Shown piece by piece: positions 9,301-15,359 of a DNA stretch of 20,933 nt. The DNA lies in the NCBI GenBank assembly GCA_964639525.1, contig CAZXDS010000038.1:1-20933 (forward strand), read 5' to 3'. This stretch comes from CAZXDS01 sp964639525 (GTDB lineage: Bacteria > Bacteroidota > Ignavibacteria > Ignavibacteriales > Melioribacteraceae). Within the stretch, counting starts at the first letter, position 1, and each line of letters begins with the position of its first letter. Below the pieces are notes generated by a model. It saw only the letters and a program-made list of their open reading frames with translations, made no database searches and was not told where the DNA came from. Position numbers and translations under genes: made by a program.

Positions 9301-9364
9301 ACCTGAATATTGAGCAAGACGTAAAAAATAGTGTTAAAATTGTTAGAAAATATATTTTTCTCAT
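6350..9364 (-). CDS. Lipoprotein membrane-bound lytic transglycosylase (MltD-like) with eight LysM domains
   Basis: A 1004-residue cell-wall enzyme that would cleave peptidoglycan glycan strands with formation of anhydro-muropeptides. The N-terminus is a lipoprotein signal with the lipobox cysteine at residue 17 (LFFTSCSIF). An acidic helical region of about residues 40-160 precedes the SLT (transglycosylase family 1) domain, about 185-330. This domain has the catalytic-Glu motif PESGLNPKAHSWASAVGMWQ (Glu near 220) and AIAAYNCGEGRVRRAI. Eight LysM modules then follow, starting near residues 424, 537, 615, 680, 751, 825, 887 and 953. Each has the form Y.V..G[ED][ST]L..IA......V..I..WN.L....I..G..L.IY. 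Modules 7 and 8 are alike at DNA level too, which suggests a recent duplication. E. coli MltD has far fewer LysM modules. No neighbour is obviously co-transcribed. Confidence 0.93.
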   Translation of the reverse strand: MRKIYFLTILTLFFTSCSIFRSSVQDTQTEILDSLNTASPSSIVNEKLENARERYVDALYQKKLGFIAKAINQFEQSLNIINELSYYPDVDDNEAYNELENSIVDDYQSLINSMNTLPDSVSIAALEDWMNKNLKSVDIQLDDLDSENINEIPEENDIINIGDFPLEVNKYVEKYIEYFTGRGRRQMEIWLSRSGRYFPMMGRVFKKEDVPQQLIFLSMPESGLNPKAHSWASAVGMWQFVKGTGRLYDLNTNFYVDERRDPEKATSAAARHLRDLYYSLGDWYLAIAAYNCGEGRVRRAIRRSGSSDYWKLRRFLPRETRNYVPQYIAVTIIASNPEEYGFADIQYEKEFDFTTYNLKSPVDISVLAKCAGISTDLLKEMNPELIQHHTPPNYQGGYALKIPTKTYSEFVDNLKNVPDDARLQYVIHRVRSGESLSVIAHKYKVRIVQLAKFNNISTQSRIYPGKKLKIPVSNIKPNDIVLNTDIAPAVEEEIKSKDGKSPYELVVNHSDAAKDYTDYYTSKFNDTTRAIIPTDKDLVNYTVKRGDNLVDIAQLFDCRVSDLRNWNNLPYTRSIKIRQKLDVYVDKDKSKYYASINGLSKIQKLRNLYSNSGGEWITHRIRRGESLSTIAYKFGVRARDIRKWNGLHSSRIVAGKKIRIYTGTSKNVAALSAPTQTGSEHNIKKYRIRSGDTISEIAEQFNVSVSKIRRWNHLTSNRIRVGKTLRIYGGSKASGAAKSKSNIFVSTSDDDAIIYTIQPGDALSLIAGKYGVSSKDIKRWNELVSNKITAGKTLKIYPRLKVKESLIAQEKNNTYKTVSKTNSKKMIYKVKVNDTIGQIAEDYFVRSSDIRKWNKIRGNKIKVGQKLIIYPGEKKLVAKTNILKANGKNIYTVKEGESLWTIAKNNNVRVADIMRWNNLKNDRVKVGQKIKVIPGKKDSIKSEKKNKKIAVVDGNIHEVNEGESLWTIARDNNIRVADLMEWNNLKTDRVKVGQKLIVQDASTD

Positions 9365-9480
9365 TAGAAAACTTTCTGTTTTTAATTTGATTTAAAAATT
9401 ACGTTCTTATTAACTTTTTATCAAGGATAATCTTAGCTAATAATGATAAATTAGTAAAATATAAATAGTTAGCTGTTCCC

Positions 9481-9825
9481 CCGTTCGATAAATCGAACGG
9501 AAATAGAGGTGGATAGCGGGGAAAAGCCCACAAAAACAGCAAAAACATTACCGTTGACTTTAGTCAACGGATTGCGGGAAATCCAACAAAAACATTGCCG
9601 TTGACTTCAGTCAACGGATTGCGAGAAAACCCCAACCCACACGGGCTTTCAGCCCAAAAGAAAAACTCTGCAGTTTGTAAAATGCGGCTGTCGCAGACCC
9701 GTACCGGGGAGCCTTTTTGGTTGTGTTAAATTTCTTGCCCGTTGCATAAATGCAACGGAAATGAAAAAATCAGTTTCAATTTTCTCAAAAAAAGCAAAAA
9801 TATTGCCGGTTGATTTCAGTCAACA
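9481..9825. repeat. Cluster of REP-type palindromes
   Basis: Short near-perfect palindromes occur in series. CCGTTCGATAAATCGAACGG is at 9481-9500, CCGTTGACTTTAGTCAACGG at 9551-9570 and CCGTTGACTTCAGTCAACGG at 9598-9617. GGGCTTTCAGCCC is at 9643-9655, CCGTTGCATAAATGCAACGG at 9739-9758, and a degenerate member lies at 9806-9825. The second and third lie in two 47-bp tandem units that also share ACATT(A/G) before and GATTGCG(G/A)GAAA after. Most have 9-bp arms around a 2-nt centre and begin CCGTT. They resemble REP elements mobilised by REP-associated tyrosine transposases, but no such gene is in the window. Confidence 0.7.
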
Positions 9826-9878
9826 GATAAAAAGGAAAACCCAAAACAACAAAAGCATTGCCGTTTTAATCTAAGCAT

Positions 9879-9942
9879 TGTAACACAGATTATTAATCTG
9901 TGTTACAGTTTCTGCACTAAACACAGATTATTAATCCGTGTT
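9879..9942. repeat. Two longer palindromes of the TGTAACACAGATT type
   Basis: The first (9879-9907) has perfect 13-bp arms, TGTAACACAGATT and its complement, around ATT. The second (9920-9942) has 10-bp arms with one G-T type mismatch around the same ATT centre. They lie downstream of the sigma-54 regulator stop codon and could fold in its transcript, but no U run follows on the minus strand. A dispersed repeat is more likely than a terminator. Confidence 0.6.
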
Positions 9943-10004
9943 ACAGTAAAACGGGAATGTTTATTCTTATTAACTTTTTATTAATTAGAATTATCTAAAA
10001 TTTA

Positions 10005-11417
10005 TTATGCAAGTTCACACTTTTTTAGCATTTTGTACAAACTTGAACGATTTAACGAAATACTTTGTGCCGCTTTTGAAATACTTCCGTCAAACTTTTT
10101 AAGCAAATTGATAAGAAACATTTTTTCAATTTCCCTGCTTACCTTGTCTGCAGCCTCTTTACGCATCGCATCCATTTCTTCCCAAGTTTCGGGAATATGC
10201 TTTATTTTATAGTTGTAAATTGATTTAATATCAGTCAGTTTGCTATCTAAATCCTCATCAACTATTTCATTCCGCGATGATGAAATTATGGCACGCGTAA
10301 TATGGTTTTGAAGTTCACGAATATTTCCGGGCCAATCATATTCAATTAGAATATTCATTGCTTCGGGTGAAAAATGCTTTAATTCTATTTTCAAATCGTA
10401 GCAAACGTTTTTTGTGAAATATTCAACCAATTCGGGAATGTCTTCTTTTCTTTCACGCAAAGGCGGCACCACTATGGGCAAAACATCCAAACGATAAAAT
10501 AAATCCTCTCTAAATTTATTTTCTTCAATTAACTGTTCCAAATTTCTGTTTGTAGCTGCAATAATTCTAGCTTTACTTTCAATTATTTTTGTTCCGCCTA
10601 CTCGTTCAAATTCGCGATTTTGAATTACACGCAGCAATTTTACTTGTGCCTCAAGGTTTAATTCCGAAATTTCGTCGAGGAAAATAGTTCCGGGCGAAGC
10701 GAGTTCAAATTTCCCTAATTTTCGCTTTGCTGCGCCAGTAAATGCACCCTTTTCGTGTCCGAACAATTCGCTTTCAATTAAATCTTTTGGTATTGCCGCA
10801 CAATTTAAGGCAACAAAAGGCTCGGAATTAAGCTGACTGTTTATATGAATTTGTCTTGCAACCAATTCTTTACCGACACCGCTTTCGCCGGTTATAAGCA
10901 CGGTATTTAAATTTTTCGCGTAAAGTTTAATTTTTTCTTTTAATTTTTGTGTAGTTTTTCCCGACCCGACAATATTAAAATATTTTTTTGAACCATCTTT
11001 TCGTAAAGAACTTGTCTTCCTTTTTAGCAGACTAATATCAATAGAATTTTGAATTTTCATCAATAGTTCTTTTAGGTTAGGCGTTTTTGAAACATAGTCG
11101 TAGGAACCGCTTCGCATTGCTTCAATTACGGTATCTACCGATGCGTAATCGGTTATCATTATTACCGGAATATCAGGGTCTTCTTTTTTTATCAATTTCA
11201 AAATATCTACACCATTCGGACCATTATCAAACATTAAATCAAGCAGAATAATATCGATTGAATTATTTTTTAATTTATCCAAACCTTCCTTTCCGCTTTC
11301 GGCGGAAATACAGTCAAAATATTCACTCAAAAGCATTAAAAAGTCGGATGTAAATTCAACATCGTCATCTATCATTAAAAGAGTCGGTTTGTTTTTCTTA
11401 GCTGTAAGTTCGTTCAT
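10005..11417 (-). CDS. Sigma-54-dependent response regulator (NtrC family)
   Basis: A 470-residue cytosolic transcription activator with three domains. The receiver (about 12-125) has the acidic pair in LLMIDDDVEF and the phospho-acceptor Asp near residue 60 in IILLDLMF. The sigma-54 AAA+ domain (about 145-375) has Walker A GESGVGKE near 178, intact sigma-54 contact loop GAFTGA near 226, LDEISEL Walker B and the WPGNIRELQN motif. A Fis-type helix-turn-helix lies at about 430-470 (SISKAAQSISLNRSSLYKML). It should bind upstream sites after phosphorylation and drive open-complex formation by sigma-54 RNA polymerase. The gene lies 24 bp after the histidine kinase gene, with an AGGA ribosome site, so the two form a two-component operon. 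A candidate sigma-54 promoter in the divergent spacer is its likely target. Confidence 0.95.
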   Translation of the reverse strand: MNELTAKKNKPTLLMIDDDVEFTSDFLMLLSEYFDCISAESGKEGLDKLKNNSIDIILLDLMFDNGPNGVDILKLIKKEDPDIPVIMITDYASVDTVIEAMRSGSYDYVSKTPNLKELLMKIQNSIDISLLKRKTSSLRKDGSKKYFNIVGSGKTTQKLKEKIKLYAKNLNTVLITGESGVGKELVARQIHINSQLNSEPFVALNCAAIPKDLIESELFGHEKGAFTGAAKRKLGKFELASPGTIFLDEISELNLEAQVKLLRVIQNREFERVGGTKIIESKARIIAATNRNLEQLIEENKFREDLFYRLDVLPIVVPPLRERKEDIPELVEYFTKNVCYDLKIELKHFSPEAMNILIEYDWPGNIRELQNHITRAIISSSRNEIVDEDLDSKLTDIKSIYNYKIKHIPETWEEMDAMRKEAADKVSREIEKMFLINLLKKFDGSISKAAQSISLNRSSLYKMLKKCELA

Positions 11418-11441
11418 ACTATTTCCTGATTAAAAGTAAAT

Positions 11442-14400
11442 TCATTTCTTTACTCCTTCATTTAATTCAATTTTAAATGTGGTTTTTTCCGCAACACTGC
11501 TTTCAACAAAAATTCTACCTCCGTATTTTTTAAGCACTTCGCGGGAATTATAAAGCCCTTGTCCGGTACTTCCGCTTTCCGAATAACCTTGTTCAAAAAT
11601 TAGTTCGTGTCTGCTTACCGGAATTTCGGTACCTGTGTTTGTGAATTTGATTATTATTTTTGGAGAGTCTTTATATAGCTCAATAATAATTTTTTTTGAA
11701 ACTGTTTTGTTCATAAACTTAATTGCGTTTTGGAAAAGATTATCAAGTATATCACCCAATTCATAGCCTTTAATAAGCACGGGAATATCGTTCGGATATT
11801 TTTTTGTTTTTTCAACAACAATGTTGTTTTCGTTTAATGCGGATTCGTAATTAGCAATTACGTTGTTTATAATTTCCGTAGGGCAGGAAGAAAAGCGTGC
11901 ATAAATATTATCTCTAAACTTTTTGATTAGTTTTCTAATATTTACAAAATTTTGGTTTATCTCAAAAATAATAGATTTGTTCGACTTAAACTCTATTATA
12001 AAACTCTTGACTTCGTTCAAAGATTTTTCTAATGAAGCCAATTCCTCACTTTGGTTACCCGTTAGTTTTTCAAGTTCAATAATTTCATTAATTGAAACAC
12101 TTGTCATTTCCAAAAATGTTTTAAATCTAATATTCAATTTATTTTGAAATTCTATATTTTCCTTCCAGTTAGACGGCAAATTTTCACAGAAAAGTATTAT
12201 GCTGTTTAAGTTACGCAGTGCTATTTCTCCGTGTGAAAATGACATCATCAGTTTTAACAATCTTTCGTTATAACCGGTAATATCCTTTTTATCGGTTTTA
12301 TTAAGCCAATAAAAAAGTATAAGCGGAATTATTGTTATTATAACCGTAAGCCCGAGAGGCACCAAATATCTGGCTGAAGGTACGGATAAGAATGTAGAAA
12401 AATAAAGCGATATCCAAAAAAAGGAAATATTTAAAATTCCGAAAATTGCAGTAAGTTTCACAGTCCAACGTAAATTGTTAAACCCATACCACAAACCGAA
12501 TAGAATAAACAAGTGCGAAAAGATTATTAATAAAGTATAAATCTGATTTTCCGTATTATCAAAAAATCTGAAAACATCTCCGGGAATTTCATACAAAAAA
12601 GCAGCACCGGCGGAATATTCGTTTATTACAATTGAACTGCCTGCTTTTATATTTTTTTTAACAACTGTTCTTCCGGATGGGAACAATACCTTTACATCGC
12701 ATACGTTTACGGTATCAAGACCAAAATGAATCGTGTAACTGTTTATCGACGATTTTCCTAAAAGTTCAGTTCCAAACTGTTTAAATCCTAACAAAAATTG
12801 CTTATTGTTAATTTCCCCATGCTTATAAATCCATATTTTACTTCCCAGGGCATCAGTTGCCGAAACAATTCCGTGAAGCCTAACTTTTATCGAATTGTTT
12901 TTGTCTAATAAATTTATCCACAATACATTATGATTTCGTGTTGTGCCGTAAATATCAAGATCCCCGTCATTATCAACATCGGCAATTGTACTGCGCAACA
13001 GCAACTTATTGGGCTTTTCAAAAATTGATTTTTCTTCTTCAAATTTTTTCCCATGTTTGTTTATAAACAAAGCAGTATAAGCAGTATCGGCAAATGCAAT
13101 TGATGTAATAATATCAACAAACCCGTCGTTATTAAAATCACCGAAATTTAAATTAGAAGTATTCCTATATATTTTATTTTTAAATAATTTTTTATCAAAT
13201 AATTTATAAGTAACCTCTTTAAAAAAACCATTCCCGTTATTTTGATAAACTCGTAAAAAATCATCACTTCCCGAAGTAAAAATATCCAAATCGGCGTCAT
13301 TATCGTAGTCGGAAAAACTCACATTATATGTTTCTGTTTTTTTTTGTTTCAGTAACCTTAAAGACGTTTCATCAACAAATTTATTGCCTTTATTTATTAA
13401 AATATGATCCTGCGTCCAAAAGGTTGCGTTATAAATATCATCCAAATTATCGTTATTTAAATCTGCAAAAACGATTTTATTGTTCCAATGTCTTGTAAGC
13501 GATTTTAATGTTGTGTCAATTGTGCTAAAATCGCCCCAATAATTATTTTGATAAGCTACAACAAAACCATGCATATTGTTATTACCATAATATGAAGTAG
13601 CAATTAAATCGGCATCACCGTCGGAATCATAATCAAACGGCAATAGATTTCTGATGCCAAGCGTTTGGAGTTCGGGAATAAGTTTAAATTCATTTGACAG
13701 TCGAAATTTAAAATTTCCAAGATTTTTGTACATCAAAAATTCTCGTACATCATTTTTTAGAACTAACAAAACTATGTCGCTTAAACCATCTTTATTAAAG
13801 TCGGCAATAGAAAAAAATTCAATGGGGAATTTATTAAACGGAAGATTTGTTATCGAAGTAATATTTGCAAAGTAAGAGTTTTTAACACCTTGATAAAAAG
13901 TTAAATAATTACCAAAATTTTTATTAATAATTAATAAATCATCACAGCCGTCATTATCAGCATCAAAAAAACCGGCGGAAATATTTTCTGAATTAGGTAA
14001 ATCTTCCACTTGGTAAACGGCAGCCAAGTTTGTAAAATAAGGACCGGCAATAATTTGGCTTTTAAACAGATTGCCATCTTTGGAAAGTAGAATAATAGAA
14101 GTATCGTTAAAAACATGTACTTCTCTTATATTAAAATCCATTGGATAAGTAACTTTTAACCTTTCCCCTTTATGAAAAATCCATCTACTCTTAAACCCGA
14201 ATTTTTCAAGCGGGTTGTAAAAAAAATATTTTTTTAACTTGGAATCTTCAACTTGAATTAAACTATCATTTTTTATTACAAACAGTTTATTATTAACTGA
14301 AAGACCATATGTTTTTTTACCGATAGTCTTTAAGTTTTTTATAAATTTAAAATTCTTCGGTGCTTTTAAACCGATAAATTTATTACCATAATAAACATAT

Positions 14401-14936
14401 ACACCATCTCCTTTTGTAGAAATTATTAAATTCTTATTGTTAGTTACGGCAGTAATACAATGGCTCTCAAAAGGAGTGCGAATTGTTACCCATCGATTAT
14501 TTTGAAAAGTTAAAAAAAGACCCGAATCACCAATAATATAATATTTGTTTTTTACTTTTAAAATCCTGTTTACCGGAACTTGTAATTTATTTTTGTACTT
14601 AAACCAAATATTATTCCTAACTCTAAATATTTCTCCTTTCCATTCGGAATTAGTACCGATATAAAAAAAATCATTATCCCCTATTGGTAAATATTGAGCC
14701 TTTCTTATAGGCAAACCAACGGGTAATTTATACTTATACACTTTTTCGGCAGCAATATTAAATAATGTTCCCTTTGAATCTTGTACCCAATAATTATCCG
14801 AACTACCGCTAACAAATAAAAGGAGATTGTTTTTATCCGTTAATATTTTTTCCCATCTAATCCTTTTCTGTTGTTTTCCATAGAAAATAGAAGACAAAGC
14901 AAGCACAAACAATATTATATTTTTCAATTTTAACAT
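11442..14936 (-). CDS. Hybrid sensor histidine kinase with FG-GAP/VCBS and ASPIC/UnbV-like ectodomain
   Basis: A 1164-residue inner-membrane kinase. A signal peptide covers about 1-20. A propeller-like region runs from about 25 to 310. Seven calcium-loop repeats of the FG-GAP/VCBS form DxDxDGxxD follow near residues 322, 377, 434, 489, 540, 598 and 650 (for example DADNDGCDDL, DFNNDGFVDI, DVDNDGDLDI). An ASPIC/UnbV-like domain lies at about 682-775 (KVRLHG...ALGSKIWIY...VLFPSGR). Three membrane helices follow near 796, 827 and 856. The cytoplasmic part has a likely phospho-acceptor His902 in FSHGEIALRNLNSI. The HATPase domain has an N box DNLFQNAIKF near 1061, G1 NTGTEIP, an F box IFEQGYS and G2 GSTGQGLY near 1121. 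It would sense a periplasmic signal and phosphorylate the adjacent regulator. The ATG lacks a clear Shine-Dalgarno sequence. The domain order is seen; the ligand is unknown. Confidence 0.9.
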   Translation of the reverse strand: MLKLKNIILFVLALSSIFYGKQQKRIRWEKILTDKNNLLLFVSGSSDNYWVQDSKGTLFNIAAEKVYKYKLPVGLPIRKAQYLPIGDNDFFYIGTNSEWKGEIFRVRNNIWFKYKNKLQVPVNRILKVKNKYYIIGDSGLFLTFQNNRWVTIRTPFESHCITAVTNNKNLIISTKGDGVYVYYGNKFIGLKAPKNFKFIKNLKTIGKKTYGLSVNNKLFVIKNDSLIQVEDSKLKKYFFYNPLEKFGFKSRWIFHKGERLKVTYPMDFNIREVHVFNDTSIILLSKDGNLFKSQIIAGPYFTNLAAVYQVEDLPNSENISAGFFDADNDGCDDLLIINKNFGNYLTFYQGVKNSYFANITSITNLPFNKFPIEFFSIADFNKDGLSDIVLLVLKNDVREFLMYKNLGNFKFRLSNEFKLIPELQTLGIRNLLPFDYDSDGDADLIATSYYGNNNMHGFVVAYQNNYWGDFSTIDTTLKSLTRHWNNKIVFADLNNDNLDDIYNATFWTQDHILINKGNKFVDETSLRLLKQKKTETYNVSFSDYDNDADLDIFTSGSDDFLRVYQNNGNGFFKEVTYKLFDKKLFKNKIYRNTSNLNFGDFNNDGFVDIITSIAFADTAYTALFINKHGKKFEEEKSIFEKPNKLLLRSTIADVDNDGDLDIYGTTRNHNVLWINLLDKNNSIKVRLHGIVSATDALGSKIWIYKHGEINNKQFLLGFKQFGTELLGKSSINSYTIHFGLDTVNVCDVKVLFPSGRTVVKKNIKAGSSIVINEYSAGAAFLYEIPGDVFRFFDNTENQIYTLLIIFSHLFILFGLWYGFNNLRWTVKLTAIFGILNISFFWISLYFSTFLSVPSARYLVPLGLTVIITIIPLILFYWLNKTDKKDITGYNERLLKLMMSFSHGEIALRNLNSIILFCENLPSNWKENIEFQNKLNIRFKTFLEMTSVSINEIIELEKLTGNQSEELASLEKSLNEVKSFIIEFKSNKSIIFEINQNFVNIRKLIKKFRDNIYARFSSCPTEIINNVIANYESALNENNIVVEKTKKYPNDIPVLIKGYELGDILDNLFQNAIKFMNKTVSKKIIIELYKDSPKIIIKFTNTGTEIPVSRHELIFEQGYSESGSTGQGLYNSREVLKKYGGRIFVESSVAEKTTFKIELNEGVKK

Positions 14937-14978
14937 TATTATAAAACTACAAAATTATTCATTGTTAGAAAACCTAAT

Positions 14979-15014
14979 TGTTGCCGAATAAGTAGAATCT
15001 GTTGCCCTATAAGT
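14979..15014. promoter_or_regulatory. Paired direct repeats, candidate activator binding sites
   Basis: TGTTGCCGAATAAGT (14979-14993) and TGTTGCCCTATAAGT (15000-15014) differ at two of 15 positions. They are 21 bp apart start to start, two helical turns. They lie about 77-112 bp upstream of the candidate sigma-54 promoter, the usual range for NtrC-family enhancer sites. A weaker third TTGCC is at 15027-15031. Assignment to the neighbouring regulator is inferred from position. Confidence 0.45.
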
Positions 15015-15090
15015 CCACACTTCTATTTGCCCATATATATTTCTGAAAACTAACTCATTTTATTACAACATTTTATAGCCTACTAATTTT

Positions 15091-15106
15091 TGGCATATAC
15101 TTTGTA
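15091..15106 (+). promoter_or_regulatory. Candidate sigma-54 promoter for the zinc-ribbon/T9SS operon
   Basis: TGGCATATACTTTGTA follows the -24/-12 layout TGGCAC-N5-TTGCA with correct spacing. The -24 GG is intact; the -12 dinucleotide is GT instead of GC. Transcription would begin near 15117, just before the small zinc-ribbon gene at 15135. The nearby GAFTGA-type activator gene raises the prior considerably. Confidence 0.5.
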
Positions 15107-15134
15107 TGAATAATTAAAACAATGATTAAAATTG

Positions 15135-15347
15135 ATGAAAATGAAATATTATAAAATATGCCCGGAATGTAGTTTTTTCTGTTCAGCAGAAGAAAAAGAT
15201 CAATATTGTTCGATTTGTGGAAGTTCTTTAATAAGTACATGCAAAAAGTGCAGTGAAAAAATAGATAATCCGTATGCTGAATACTGCAAAACATGCGGAA
15301 CAAAATACAGAAACACAAAAAATGAAAATAATCTTTATAATTTCTAA
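15135..15347 (+). CDS. Small double zinc-ribbon protein
   Basis: A 70-residue protein with four CxxC knuckles arranged as two treble-clef/zinc-ribbon pairs: C9-x2-C12 with C25-x2-C28, and C36-x2-C39 with C51-x2-C54. Such double zinc ribbons (DZR/zinc-ribbon families) bind two zinc ions and usually mediate protein or nucleic-acid contacts; no specific function is evident. No signal peptide or membrane segment is seen, so it is probably cytosolic. The ATG at 15135 was chosen; ATG at 15141 or TTG at 15132 are alternatives and no Shine-Dalgarno sequence decides between them. It is followed after 12 bp by the T9SS-secreted protein, whose ribosome site overlaps this stop codon, so they form an operon. 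The regular cysteine spacing argues strongly that it is real and that the opposite-strand frame is not. Confidence 0.75.
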   Translation: MKMKYYKICPECSFFCSAEEKDQYCSICGSSLISTCKKCSEKIDNPYAEYCKTCGTKYRNTKNENNLYNF

Positions 15348-15353
15348 AGGGAG
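15346..15353 (+). promoter_or_regulatory. Shine-Dalgarno of the T9SS protein gene, overlapping the upstream stop
   Basis: AAAGGGAG lies 6 nt before the ATG at 15360 and overlaps the last two bases of the TAA stop of the zinc-ribbon gene. This fixes the start of the large gene and supports coupled translation. Confidence 0.6.
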
Positions 15354-15359
15354 AAAAAT

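Larger units (their letters stand above)
9365..10004. other. Gene-free spacer filled with short palindromes
   Basis: About 640 bp between the sigma-54 regulator and the transglycosylase genes. No coding potential is apparent. It contains REP-type palindromes (9481-9825) and two longer TGTAACACAGATT-type palindromes (9879-9942). An 18-bp direct repeat, TTCTTATTAACTTTTTAT, occurs at 9404-9421 and again at 9964-9981 and brackets the palindrome block. Confidence 0.7.

Noticed and set aside
9544..9628. CRISPR array
   Set aside because: Only two 47-bp-spaced units with palindromic cores and no unique spacers of constant length; REP tandem fits better.
9879..9907. Intrinsic terminator of the two-component operon
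   Set aside because: The palindrome is strong, but no U run follows on the minus strand and a second copy lies next to it, so a dispersed repeat is more likely.
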